64,000 nt of DNA from Akkermansiaceae bacterium (GTDB lineage Bacteria > Verrucomicrobiota > Verrucomicrobiia > Verrucomicrobiales > DEV007), in assembly GCA_024233085.1 (NCBI GenBank), contig JACKQC010000012.1, positions 1 to 64,000 of the forward strand, given 5' to 3'. Of this stretch, positions 26,382 to 34,746 are shown one piece after another. How positions within the stretch are numbered: the first letter of the stretch is position 1; the number at the start of each line of letters is the position of its first letter. Under the pieces are notes generated by a model. The model saw only the letters and a program-made list of their open reading frames with translations, was not told the DNA's origin and ran no database searches. The position numbers were made by a program, and so were the translations under genes.

Positions 26382-27278
26382 TTGCATCCCCACGCCGAGA
26401 CCTTCCGGCTCCACGCCGCGCCTCTGGAACCGATCCCCACCGGCGAATGCCCGCGCCTCGCCAACCTTGAGGGCCTGCGCGCGGTCGTTTTCGATATCTA
26501 CGGTACCCTTTTGATCTCCGCCGCCGAAAGCGGACGCGAACGGCGCGATCCCGCCGCCGCCGGCCAACACCTTCGCCAAACCCTCGAAAGCTTCCCCGGA
26601 CTCCGCGTCGCCCCAGCCGCGGGCGACGCCGAGCTTGCGGAGGCCTTCATCGAGGCCGATCGGGAGCATCGCGACCGCCTCCGCGGCGAGGGCATCGAAT
26701 TCCCCGAACCCGACATTCGCGCGGTCTGGCGTGGTTTTCTCGACACCCTCGCCGCCACGGGCCGGCTGACCTCGACCGCGCCCGGGGCGGAAGAAACCGA
26801 GTCTCTGATCGTGACCTGCGAATGCCTGGCCAATCCCGTCTGGCCCATGCCCGGGCTCGCGGAAACGCTGGCCGGCATTCGAAAGCTCGGATCGCGACTC
26901 GGCATCGTGTCGAACGCGCAGTTTTACACCCGCCACCTGTTTCCCGCCCTCCTCGGAAACGATCTCGAGGGCCTCGGCTTCGATCCGACCCTCATGGTCT
27001 TTTCCCACGAACTGCGAGAGTCGAAACCCTCCCCCCGCCTCTACGAAATCCTCGCGGAAAAACTCGAACGCCAAGGCATTCCCCCCGCCGAAGCCCTCTA
27101 CATCGGCAACGATCTCCGGAACGACATCTGGCCCGCGCGGTCGGTCGGATTCAAAACGTCGCTGTTCGCCGGCGACGCCCGCTCCCTCCGCTGGCGCGGG
27201 GACGATCCGCGTCTCGCCGGCGTGACGCCCGACCTCGTCGTGACCGACCTGCGGCAGATTCTCGATTGCCTTGTGTGA
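26382..27278 (+). CDS. HAD-superfamily phosphatase
   Basis: A 298-residue protein with HAD motifs: motif I VVFDIYGTLL (nucleophile Asp with Tyr in place of the commoner Gly/Leu), motif II IVSNAQF, motif III Lys in ESKPSPRLY, and motif IV YIGNDLRNDIWPARSVG. The cap insertion lies between motifs I and II. The start is TTG 26382, with no in-frame ATG before motif I. It is the third gene of the mpgS cluster and a candidate for the phosphatase that would dephosphorylate mannosyl-3-phosphoglycerate. Known MPG phosphatases are mostly of a different HAD class, so this is inference from position. Confidence 0.72.
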   Translation: MHPHAETFRLHAAPLEPIPTGECPRLANLEGLRAVVFDIYGTLLISAAESGRERRDPAAAGQHLRQTLESFPGLRVAPAAGDAELAEAFIEADREHRDRLRGEGIEFPEPDIRAVWRGFLDTLAATGRLTSTAPGAEETESLIVTCECLANPVWPMPGLAETLAGIRKLGSRLGIVSNAQFYTRHLFPALLGNDLEGLGFDPTLMVFSHELRESKPSPRLYEILAEKLERQGIPPAEALYIGNDLRNDIWPARSVGFKTSLFAGDARSLRWRGDDPRLAGVTPDLVVTDLRQILDCLV

Positions 27279-27355
27279 GCCCCCGGCCGGAGATTCGATT
27301 TTTCTCGCGAAAACCCAGGAAAATCCTGTTACTCCTGTCAGAAAAGAAAAAGGAC

Positions 27356-28504
27356 ATGCCCTCCCTGATCGCCAACGTTAAGCTCGTCACCCCGGACGAG
27401 CCCATCCGTCCCGTTTCCATCGAGTGCGCCGACGACGGCCGCATCGCCGCCATCCACGAGGCGGGCGCGACGCCCTCCGGCATCGAAGTTTCCCTCGACG
27501 GCGGCGGTGAATTGCTCGCCTTCGCCGGGTTCATCGACATTCACACCCACGGCGCCAATGGCGTCGACCTGTCACAAGCCCGGGACGAAACCGTGCACGT
27601 TTTCGCCGAAGCGAAGCTGAAGGAGGGCGTCACCACCTTTCTGCCGACCACCTGGACCGAGTCACCCGAGGCGCTCCAGGCCATGGCCCGCTCCGCCGCC
27701 GCCTACCGCGCGGCCGGCGAGCCCTTCGCCCGCACACCCTTTCTCCACGTCGAGGGGCCTTACCTGAATCCGAAGCAGGCCGGCGCCCAGAATCCCGCCC
27801 GCATGCGCGCCCCCGATCTCGCGGAAGTCCGGGCGCTCGCGGAGCTGTGTCCCATCGGCCTGATCTCCCTCGCGGTGGAACTCGACGGCGCGCCCGATTT
27901 CATCCGCGCCATGCGGGCGATGGGCGTCCAATGCTCCGCCGCCCACAGCAACGCGACTTACGCCGAGTTCAAAATCGCGCGCGAAGCCGGGCTCGGGCAT
28001 CTGACGCATTACTGCAACCAGATGTCGCCCCTGCACCACCGCAACGTGGGACTCGTCGGCGCGGGCCTGCTCGACGACGGCGTCATGATCGAGGTCATCA
28101 CGGACACCATTCACCTCTGCCCCGACATGATCGAGCTGGTGTTCAAACACCGGAGTTGCGACCAGCTCATGATCATCACCGACAGCATCGCCGCCGCGCA
28201 TCTTGGCGACGGCGAATACCCGCTCGGCGACACCACGATCACGGTCAAAGACGGCGCCGCCCGCATCCCGGCCGGCAATCTCGCCGGCTCGATCCTGCAA
28301 TTTCATCACGGCCTGAAAAACGTCGCCGACATCACCGGCCTGCCCTTGAACGAAATCGCCAAAACGACGGCATTCAACCAGGCCCGCAGTCTGGGGCTCA
28401 CGGATCGCGGCGCCATTCAACAGGGTATGCTCGCCGACCTAACCCTGTTGAGTCGCGACTTCGCCGTCGAGGCGGTCTTTGTCGGCGGGGAAAGGCGGGT
28501 GTGA
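27356..28504 (+). CDS. nagA: N-acetylglucosamine-6-phosphate deacetylase
   Basis: A 382-residue amidohydrolase converting GlcNAc-6-P to GlcN-6-P. Landmarks are the metal-site FIDIHTHGANGVD, LHVEGPYLNPKQAGAQ, AAHSNATYAE, LTHYCNQMSPLHHRNVG and the catalytic Asp in MIITDSIAA. ATG 27356 is supported by an AAGGA ribosome site 5 bp upstream. An inverted AACAGGGTT element at 28418-28455 encodes the conserved C-terminal ...GxxADLTLL segment, so the element sits exactly where the family has the GxxADLxxL strand. Confidence 0.92.
   Translation: MPSLIANVKLVTPDEPIRPVSIECADDGRIAAIHEAGATPSGIEVSLDGGGELLAFAGFIDIHTHGANGVDLSQARDETVHVFAEAKLKEGVTTFLPTTWTESPEALQAMARSAAAYRAAGEPFARTPFLHVEGPYLNPKQAGAQNPARMRAPDLAEVRALAELCPIGLISLAVELDGAPDFIRAMRAMGVQCSAAHSNATYAEFKIAREAGLGHLTHYCNQMSPLHHRNVGLVGAGLLDDGVMIEVITDTIHLCPDMIELVFKHRSCDQLMIITDSIAAAHLGDGEYPLGDTTITVKDGAARIPAGNLAGSILQFHHGLKNVADITGLPLNEIAKTTAFNQARSLGLTDRGAIQQGMLADLTLLSRDFAVEAVFVGGERRV
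28418..28455. repeat. AACAGGGTT-type inverted element inside nagA
   Basis: CAACAGGGTA (28418-28427) and TAACCCTGTTG (28440-28450) make a 10-bp inverted repeat, then AGTC. It is read in frame as QQGMLADLTLLS, which matches the family consensus at this position. Confidence 0.85.
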
Positions 28505-28555
28505 GGCGGTCACTTTCCTTGACCAAGTTCCGCCTCACCGGCATCATCCCGCTCC

Positions 28556-28945
28556 ATGATGAAACGCGTGCTCTCTCTTTCCGCTCTCACCGCCGTCGCG
28601 GCACTCGCCCTCCTTTCCTGCGAAACCACCGCTCCACCGACGGAATCCGGCCCCGCCGCCGCCGCGGCGACCGGGACATCTCCCGCCGCGACCGGGAGAA
28701 CCGGCGAGGCGATTTACCAAGCCGAATGCGCCCACTGCCATTCGGGCAAGAACCTCATGATGTCGATGCTCAATGCCAAGCCGCTCGAGCCGGCGACCCT
28801 GAATTCGCTGGGGGACGACCAGACGCGGAAGATCATTCTCGGCGGCGGCGCGGCGGTCGGGCGCGGCCACGCGATGCCTCCCTTCGAGGGACGCCTCGAC
28901 GCGGCGGAACTCGACCGGCTGCTGGCTTTCCTGGCGCGCGGCTGA
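28556..28945 (+). CDS. Cytochrome c-type lipoprotein
   Basis: A 129-residue small protein with a lipoprotein signal (ALLSC), an Ala/Thr/Pro-rich linker, then a class-I cytochrome c domain. This has heme motif CAHCH (in AECAHCHSGKN) and probable axial Met in GHAMPPFEGRL. It would be an outer-leaflet or periplasmic electron carrier. ATG 28559 immediately follows ATG 28556 and could be the true start. It lies just upstream of menG/ubiE. Confidence 0.82.
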   Translation: MMKRVLSLSALTAVAALALLSCETTAPPTESGPAAAAATGTSPAATGRTGEAIYQAECAHCHSGKNLMMSMLNAKPLEPATLNSLGDDQTRKIILGGGAAVGRGHAMPPFEGRLDAAELDRLLAFLARG

Positions 28946-29017
28946 GCGAAATTCCGCTTTCCAAGCCGCGGGGGCGGACGGATAGAGAGGCGTTCGGTCT
29001 TCGCCGACCTCCAGTCC

Positions 29018-29758
29018 ATGTCCCTTTTCCGTCCCCAGATGCGCGACGAGGTCGCCGACCCCGACGCCAAGCGCTCGCTGAACCGCGAGATGTTCGACGA
29101 TATCGCCCGGAAATACCACATCACGACCCGGGCGCTGTCGTTCTGCCGCGATGCCTCTTGGAAGCGGGCTCTGGCCGCGAATCTGCGGCCCGCGTCTCCC
29201 CCGGCGCTGTGCCTGGACCTGGCGACCGGCACGGGCGACATCGCGGCGCTGGTGGCGGAGCGTTTTCCGGGGGCGAAAATCGTCGGGCTCGACCTCAGCG
29301 CGGAGATGATCGCGCTTTCCCGGCTCCGACTGCCGGACGGGGACCGCTTCGAGTTCGTCGAGGGCGACATCGGGGCGATGCCGTTTTCCGACGATTACGC
29401 CGACGTCATCACCGGCGGCTACGCGCTGCGAAACGTGCCGGATCTCGATGTGGCGCTGGCGGAGATTTTCCGGGTGCTGAAGCCGGGCGGCATCGCTTCG
29501 TTTCTCGATTTCATGAAGCCGGTGGCTCCGTGGCGGCAGCGGATGGACCAGGCGCTGCTGCATTTCTGGGGCGGTGTCGTCGGACTGGCGATGCACGGGC
29601 GCCCGTGGATTTACCAATACATTCCCGAGAGCCTCGCCGCCTATCCCGACGAGCGCACGGTGAGGGAAAAACTGCGCGCCGCGGGTTTCGACGTCACCGG
29701 GGGACGGCGGCACTTTTTTGGCATGCTGGAAACGATCGAGCTGCGAAAGCCGGCCTGA
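29018..29758 (+). CDS. menG: Demethylmenaquinone methyltransferase (UbiE/MenG family)
   Basis: A 246-residue SAM-dependent methyltransferase for the last step of menaquinone synthesis. Motifs are NREMFDDIARKYHITTRALSF (UbiE N-terminus), SAM motif I LCLDLATGTGDIAAL, VEGDIGAMPFSDDYADVITGGYALRNV and the FLDF/RPWIYQYIPES blocks. ATG 29018 is used. It is followed 108 bp later by kdsA. Confidence 0.9.
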   Translation: MSLFRPQMRDEVADPDAKRSLNREMFDDIARKYHITTRALSFCRDASWKRALAANLRPASPPALCLDLATGTGDIAALVAERFPGAKIVGLDLSAEMIALSRLRLPDGDRFEFVEGDIGAMPFSDDYADVITGGYALRNVPDLDVALAEIFRVLKPGGIASFLDFMKPVAPWRQRMDQALLHFWGGVVGLAMHGRPWIYQYIPESLAAYPDERTVREKLRAAGFDVTGGRRHFFGMLETIELRKPA

Positions 29759-29866
29759 CTGGCGTGTCGGGAAAAAGCCAGCGAATTTTCAAAAAATTCT
29801 CCTGTCCAGATTCCCCTGTCCGCCCGCCCCCCTTGCCCGGTCGCGTTTCGCCGGTAAAGTCCGGCC

Positions 29867-30706
29867 ATGGCAGATTTCCCCTCGGCGCCGGAGATTCGGA
29901 TCGGCGCGCACTCCCTCGGCGGACCGGAACCGCTCTTCGTTCTCGGTCCCTGCGTGATCGAATCGGAGGCATTCGTCCGCGAGACGGCGGCGCGCGTCGC
30001 GGAAATCGCGGGCGAGGCGGGCGCGTCCTTCGTTTTCAAGGCCAGCTACGACAAGGCGAACCGGTCCTCGGCCCGTTCCTTTCGCGGCATGGACTGCCGG
30101 GCGGGCTGCGAATTGCTGGTCGACGTCGGCCGTGAGATCGGCGCGCCGGTAACGACGGATGTTCACACTCCAGAGGAGGCGGGCATCGCGGGCGAGTGCG
30201 GGGTCGATGTCCTGCAAATTCCGGCCTTTCTCTGTCGGCAGACGGACCTCATCCAGGCCGCGGCGGAGACGGGCCGGGTGGTGAATGTGAAAAAGGGCCA
30301 ATTTCTGGCGCCGTGGGACGTTCGGAATATTGCCGAGAAGCTGATTGCTTTCGGAAACTTGAATTTCTTTTTTACTGAAAGAGGTGTGTCTTTCGGCTAT
30401 AATAACCTCGTGGCCGACATGCGGTCGCTCTACTGGATGCGCGAGTTGGGATACCGGGTGGTGTTCGACGCGACGCACTCGGTGCAGCGTCCCGGCGGAC
30501 TCGGCGACGCGACGGGCGGCGATGGCGTTTTGGCGCCGGTGCTGGCCCGGGCGGCGGTGGCGGCGGGATGCGACGGCGTTTTTATGGAAACTCATCCGAA
30601 TCCCGCCCAAGCCCTCAGCGACGGGCCAAACCAGATCCCGCTCGCCGATTTGGGCGCCGTTTTGAAAAAGCTGCGGGCGATCCACACCATCGTTCGCGAA
30701 AACTGA
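29867..30706 (+). CDS. kdsA: 3-deoxy-8-phosphooctulonate synthase (KDO-8-P synthase)
   Basis: A 279-residue aldolase-type synthase making KDO-8-P for the LPS inner core. Landmarks are LGPCVIESEAF, FKASYDKANRSSARSFRGMD, TTDVHTPEEAG, LQIPAFLCRQTDLI, VNVKKGQFLAPWDV, RGVSFGYNNLVADMRSL, FDATHSVQRPGG and METHPNPAQALSDGPNQ. About 75 bp near 30340-30415, coding for the conserved FxxERGxSFGYNNL motif, is AT-rich with codons unlike the rest. It marks the organism as making KDO-based LPS and heads the lpt cluster. Confidence 0.96.
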   Translation: MADFPSAPEIRIGAHSLGGPEPLFVLGPCVIESEAFVRETAARVAEIAGEAGASFVFKASYDKANRSSARSFRGMDCRAGCELLVDVGREIGAPVTTDVHTPEEAGIAGECGVDVLQIPAFLCRQTDLIQAAAETGRVVNVKKGQFLAPWDVRNIAEKLIAFGNLNFFFTERGVSFGYNNLVADMRSLYWMRELGYRVVFDATHSVQRPGGLGDATGGDGVLAPVLARAAVAAGCDGVFMETHPNPAQALSDGPNQIPLADLGAVLKKLRAIHTIVREN

Positions 30707-30739
30707 ACGTTTTCCCTTTCCAGATTTCCAACTCCCGCA

Positions 30740-31369
30740 ATGAAGGTCCTCTCGCGCCGAATTGACCGTCCGCTGATCGCGCTGGCGATCGTGGCGATGG
30801 TCCGGCTGGCCCCGGTCCTGGCGCAGAATGACGCCTCCCCCAGCCCGGCGCCCCCGCCGCCCTTGGACAAACCGGCCATCGCCCGCCCCGCCGCCGAGGC
30901 GAGCGGCGGCGACGCGACCACACCGGACGGCCAGGCGGAAAACGCCCTCGAGAACGGCCTGCCGCCCGAGTTGGCGAAACTTTTCCCGGTCGGGCGCCCC
31001 TTCGGCGGCGTGCGCATCCCGAGCTATTCCGGAGACGTGCTCAATTCCGTCATCACCGCCGAAGTCATGACTCGGGCCGACGAGGAGCACCTCGACATGG
31101 AGCAACTGGTCATCACCGTTTTCACCCGGAATCAGCCCGACACCCGCATCCTCATGGACAAGGCCGTCTATGACATGACCGAGGCGAAGCTGCTGGGCCG
31201 CACCCCGGCCACCATCGAGCAGGAGGGATTCGAAATGCGCGGGGACCGGATGACTTTCGACAGCCACAGCCAGACCGGCCACATGGTTGGAAACGTGAAA
31301 ATGACCATTTTCGACGTGAACCAGTTCGCCTCGGGCGGTATGCTCGGAGCACCGACTGGCACCCCATGA
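30740..31369 (+). CDS. lptC: LptC-like LPS export protein
   Basis: A 209-residue protein with an N-terminal hydrophobic signal/anchor (LIALAIVAMVRLAPVLA), a Pro/Ala-rich linker, and a beta-rich domain. That domain (IPSYSGDVLNSVITAEVMT, LDMEQLVITVFT, ILMDKAVYDMTEAKLLG, MRGDRMTFDSHSQTGHMVGNVKM) has the repeated strands of the LptA/LptC jelly-roll. The assignment as LptC rests on fold pattern, size and the order kdsA-lptC-lptA-lptB. The sequence is divergent. Confidence 0.7.
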   Translation: MKVLSRRIDRPLIALAIVAMVRLAPVLAQNDASPSPAPPPPLDKPAIARPAAEASGGDATTPDGQAENALENGLPPELAKLFPVGRPFGGVRIPSYSGDVLNSVITAEVMTRADEEHLDMEQLVITVFTRNQPDTRILMDKAVYDMTEAKLLGRTPATIEQEGFEMRGDRMTFDSHSQTGHMVGNVKMTIFDVNQFASGGMLGAPTGTP

Positions 31370-31406
31370 CTTCTCCGCCCCGGGCGGAAAACCCCAAGAC
31401 CCGAGA

Positions 31407-32618
31407 ATGATGAAATACTCGATCCCCCCGATCCTCGCCGCGTTGTTCCTCGCGCCCGCGATTGTCCGCTCTCAGGACGCCACCGACCGGCCGGCCATCG
31501 CCCGTCCCGCGGCCAAACCCGCCGCCGAATCGACGGAAGAGACCAAAAAACCGTCCGGACTGCCCGCCGCTCTGCTCAACGACGACCGCACCGAGGGCGC
31601 CGTGAACGCCGTTCGCACCCGTCTCGAGGAAATGGACACCGACGCGCTGATCCGCGCCGCCCAGGCCCGGCTTCGCAACCAGACCGGGAACCCCCAGCCG
31701 GCCACCACCATCACCAACACCACCACGCCGCCAGCCGCGGGGAAACCGCGGACTCCGGCACCGGCCGCCACCGTTTCGAACACGCCGCCTCCCGCGGCGA
31801 AACCCGTTCCGGCCCCCGCGCCAACGCCGACTCCGGCTCCGATGCCGGTCGCCTCTCCGACACCCGCGGCGACGCCGGCTCCTCCCACCGCGCAGCCGCT
31901 GATTCCCGAGCCTGTGGCCAACGCGCCGCGCGCGACGCCCGACCCCGCGCCCGCTCCGGTGGCGACTCCGGTCACGCCGGCTTCCGCTCCGGTCACCGAG
32001 ATGGCGAACGCGCCCGGCGCGCCGCCGGCTCCGATCCCCCTGCGGCCTCGTTACGATCGGGAAAAGGGCACCAAGGGCCAAACCATGGAAATCACCTCCC
32101 GGGAATCGATCATGGACGACGCGCAGAAGCTCGTGACCTTCATCGGTGACGTCTATATCGATCATCCCGGCTTTAAGCTGCGGAGCGATCACCTGCAGGT
32201 GTTTCTCAACGAGACCGATGCCGGCGCCAACGGCGGCGCCCAGGCCGCGGACAGCGGTGACAAACCGCCCTTCCAGCGCGCCATCGCCACCGGAGCCATG
32301 GTGGAGATCGAGCGCCTCGGCGCCGACGGCGAAATCCAGATCGCCAAGGCCCGCCGCGCCGACTACGACGGCGTCACCGGCGAGATGGTTCTGACCGGCG
32401 GCCCGCCCACGCTCCAGTCCGGCCAACGGCTTATCAACCCCCAGGAGTCCGACGCCCGCATCATCCTGACCAAGGATGGAAAACACCAGGTCAAAGGCGT
32501 CAGCACGCTTCAATTTTCCGTCCCGCAAAACGGCGAAGGCTCCAACAAGACCATGTCCATCCCGCTGGGCGGCGGCCTCGACAGCATCACCAACCGCAAC
32601 AAGAGCGGCACACGCTGA
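31407..32618 (+). CDS. lptA: LptA/OstA-like periplasmic LPS bridge protein
   Basis: A 403-residue protein with a signal peptide (PPILAALFLAPAIVRS). About 200 residues of Pro/Ala/Thr-rich linker follow, then an OstA/LptA domain from about residue 225: EITSRESIMDDAQKLVTFIGDVYIDHPGFKLRSDHLQVFL, ATGAMVEIERL, ARRADYDGVTGEMVLTGGPPTL and ARIILTKDG. The domain should polymerise into the periplasmic bridge carrying LPS from LptC to LptD. The long linker is unusual; E. coli LptA is about 185 aa. Confidence 0.82.
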   Translation: MMKYSIPPILAALFLAPAIVRSQDATDRPAIARPAAKPAAESTEETKKPSGLPAALLNDDRTEGAVNAVRTRLEEMDTDALIRAAQARLRNQTGNPQPATTITNTTTPPAAGKPRTPAPAATVSNTPPPAAKPVPAPAPTPTPAPMPVASPTPAATPAPPTAQPLIPEPVANAPRATPDPAPAPVATPVTPASAPVTEMANAPGAPPAPIPLRPRYDREKGTKGQTMEITSRESIMDDAQKLVTFIGDVYIDHPGFKLRSDHLQVFLNETDAGANGGAQAADSGDKPPFQRAIATGAMVEIERLGADGEIQIAKARRADYDGVTGEMVLTGGPPTLQSGQRLINPQESDARIILTKDGKHQVKGVSTLQFSVPQNGEGSNKTMSIPLGGGLDSITNRNKSGTR

Positions 32619-32716
32619 CGGAAGCCGGCACCGCCGATTCCAGCCTTCGCCTTTCTTCTTTTCCTCCCCAAAAACTCCCGCGCTTTCTTTCCTTCCGTTC
32701 CGTTCCGCCCCGTTTC

Positions 32717-33865
32717 ATGCGTTACTCCGACCACTTGCAAACCGAGGAAGACGCGGCCTTTTCCGGCGAGATCATCCTGCCGCCCGACGACGATTTTTCC
32801 CGGCCGCTCGAGGGTAATTTCGCCGAAGAAGACGAGGCGACGCCTCCGCTTCAAGACACGGCTCCACCGCCCGCGAATGCCCCGGCGCCGGCCAGAAGCC
32901 CGCTGCGTTCCCTGACCTCGCCGACGGCGGAGACGGCCCGGGTGGTCGCGCACGCGGTGGCGCCCGCCGCCGTGGCTCCCCCGCCCGCGGCTCTCGATCC
33001 CCTGCCGACGATCCAAGCGCCCGAACCCGAGCCGCGGCCCCAACCGGAATCGATGGCGCCGATTCCCCGGCACGGCACCGGCGGCGAACGCGACTTTGGC
33101 GTGGTGGAGGATCCCGCCCTGGCCCGCGGCGCGGTGGGCGAGGCCATGGTGCTGAGCACGCACGGGCTGGTCAAAATCTACGACGGCCGCCGCGTCGTGA
33201 ACGGCGTGGACATCCACGTCCGCCCCGGCGAGATCGTCGGGCTGCTCGGTCCGAACGGCGCGGGCAAAACGACGACTTTCTACATGATCGTCGGGCTGGT
33301 GCCGCCCAACGGCGGGCAGGTCATCTTCAACAACGAAGACGTGACCACCGAGCCGATGTACAAGCGCGCCCGCTGCGGCATGGGTTACCTGCCGCAGGAG
33401 GAGTCGATTTTCCGCAAACTGACCGTCGAGCAGAACATCCTCGCCGTGATGGAGACGCTGCCCATTTCCCGGGCGGAAAAGCAGGAGCGCACCCAGCAGT
33501 TGATGCACAACTTCGGGATCGAGCACATCGGCAAAAACCTGGCGCTGACCTGTTCCGGGGGCGAGAAACGGCGTCTCACCATCGCTCGCTCGCTCGTGAC
33601 CCAGCCGGATCTGCTGATGCTCGACGAACCTTTCTCCGGAGTCGATCCCATCGCCGTCGGCGAAATCCAGAACATCGTCCGCAGTTTGAAGGAGGCGGGC
33701 CTCGCGATCCTGATCACCGACCACAACGTGCGCGAAACCCTCCAGATCGTGGACCGCGCCTACCTGATTTTCGAGGGCAAGGTGCTTCGCGAAGGGACGC
33801 GGGATTTCCTGATCAACGACCCGGTGAGCCGCCAGCTCTACCTCGGCGAGAGCTTCAAGATGTGA
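32717..33865 (+). CDS. lptB: LPS export ABC ATPase LptB with long N-terminal extension
   Basis: A 382-residue protein. The LptB core (about 240 residues) starts near residue 143 with STHGLVKIYDGRRVVNG, then Walker A GPNGAGKTT, Q-loop YLPQEESIFRKL (a typical LptB block), Walker B LLMLDEPFSGVDP and ILITDHNVRETL. The signature is CSGGEKRRL, with Cys where Leu is usual. The first ~140 residues are acidic and Pro/Ala-rich and unlike other LptB proteins. A later start near MVLSTHG (about 33146) would give a normal-size protein, but the frame upstream is open and acidic. It follows lptA by 98 bp. Confidence 0.9.
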   Translation: MRYSDHLQTEEDAAFSGEIILPPDDDFSRPLEGNFAEEDEATPPLQDTAPPPANAPAPARSPLRSLTSPTAETARVVAHAVAPAAVAPPPAALDPLPTIQAPEPEPRPQPESMAPIPRHGTGGERDFGVVEDPALARGAVGEAMVLSTHGLVKIYDGRRVVNGVDIHVRPGEIVGLLGPNGAGKTTTFYMIVGLVPPNGGQVIFNNEDVTTEPMYKRARCGMGYLPQEESIFRKLTVEQNILAVMETLPISRAEKQERTQQLMHNFGIEHIGKNLALTCSGGEKRRLTIARSLVTQPDLLMLDEPFSGVDPIAVGEIQNIVRSLKEAGLAILITDHNVRETLQIVDRAYLIFEGKVLREGTRDFLINDPVSRQLYLGESFKM

Positions 33866-33892
33866 GGGAAAAAGGCGGGCCAAACGCGGCCC

Positions 33893-33934
33893 GATCCAAC
33901 AGGGTTGGGTCGGACACCCTACCCTGTTGGGTCC
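33893..33934. repeat. AACAGGGTT-type inverted element after lptB
   Basis: gatccaacagggttgggtc and the reversed ccctaccctgttgggtc lie 28 bp after the lptB stop. The inverted arms are CCAACAGGGT and ACCCTGTTGG. The hpf promoter candidate begins 17 bp further on. Confidence 0.85.
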
Positions 33935-33951
33935 CGAGACGCGGTTCGGAC

Positions 33952-33980
33952 TTGGAATTTGGCCGTGTTTTCTGTTAAAT
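33952..33980 (+). promoter_or_regulatory. Candidate sigma-70 promoter for hpf-hprK-ptsHI
   Basis: TTGGAA (33952-33957) and TTAAAT (33975-33980) are separated by 17 bp and lie 90 bp before the hpf start, in an AT-rich patch of otherwise GC-rich DNA. Both hexamers are close to the -35/-10 consensus. Confidence 0.4.
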
Positions 33981-34069
33981 AGGCCCAGCGAACGCCGTTT
34001 CGACCGCCGGAATCCCCGAAAGCGGGCGGTGTTTCGGCATTTTCATCTCCCATCCCAGAATCCGACTCC

Positions 34070-34696
34070 ATGCAGGTAGCCAACGCCAAGTTCCCCGTCA
34101 ATGTGACGGGCCGCCACATTTCCATCACTGACGCGATGCGCGAGTACGCGCTGAAAAAGGTCCAGAACATCCACCTCGACTATCCGCGAATCATCGAGGC
34201 CAAGGTGCTGCTCGACGTGCGCAAGAACTACCAGCAATTCGCGGAAGTCGTGCTCTTTTGCGCCGACCACATCACCATCGAAGCGGACACCACGACGGAG
34301 GATATCTACGCCTCCATCGACCAGACGCTGGACAAGATCGCCCGCCGGATGCGGAAGTACAAGACCCGCATGCTCAAGGCCCATCGTCCGAAAAAGAGCG
34401 CGATCCGCGAAATCCCCGAATACGTTTACCCCGCCGCCGACAATCCGGACGCCGATGCCGCCGAGGCGCCGCCGCAGGAGCCCGAACCGCTGATCATTCA
34501 CGACGAGAAATACCGTATCCGGCCGCTTTTCACGGACGAGGCCATCATGGAGATGGAGGTCAGCGAGCGGTCGTTCATCGTTTTCAACGACGCGAAGACC
34601 CATCAGTTGAGCATCCTGTTTCGCCGGAAGGACGGGGATTACGGGATGATCGTGCCGGAACGCGACGGCGGCGTCCCCGGCGCGCCGGGCGAGTGA
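34070..34696 (+). CDS. hpf: Long-form ribosome hibernation promoting factor
   Basis: A 208-residue protein. The N-terminal HPF/RaiA domain (residues 1-110; VNVTGRHISITDAMREYALKKVQNI, TTTEDIYASIDQTLDKIARRMRKYKTR) binds the 30S A/P region. An acidic linker leads to the C-terminal dimerisation domain (RIRPLFTDEAIMEMEVSERSFIVFNDAKTHQLSILFRRKDGDYGMIVPE) that forms 100S dimers. The two-domain form is typical outside gamma-proteobacteria. It precedes hprK by 50 bp; the hpf-hprK-ptsH order is conserved in many didermic bacteria. Confidence 0.93.
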   Translation: MQVANAKFPVNVTGRHISITDAMREYALKKVQNIHLDYPRIIEAKVLLDVRKNYQQFAEVVLFCADHITIEADTTTEDIYASIDQTLDKIARRMRKYKTRMLKAHRPKKSAIREIPEYVYPAADNPDADAAEAPPQEPEPLIIHDEKYRIRPLFTDEAIMEMEVSERSFIVFNDAKTHQLSILFRRKDGDYGMIVPERDGGVPGAPGE

Positions 34697-34746
34697 CCGG
34701 CTTTTTCCGACCGAAGCGCCCCCTGCTCCGAACCCTCCCGTCCGCC

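Noticed and set aside
25293..27074. 593-residue minus-strand open frame over the mpgS cluster
   Set aside because: No recognisable domain; the plus strand has three well-supported genes here.
26822..28504. Longer start for nagA at 26822
   Set aside because: The first 178 codons overlap the HAD gene in another frame; ATG 27356 has an AAGGA site and the family N-terminus.
30398..30403. TATAAT as an internal promoter in kdsA
   Set aside because: No -35 at 16-18 bp; kept only as part of an AT-rich patch finding.
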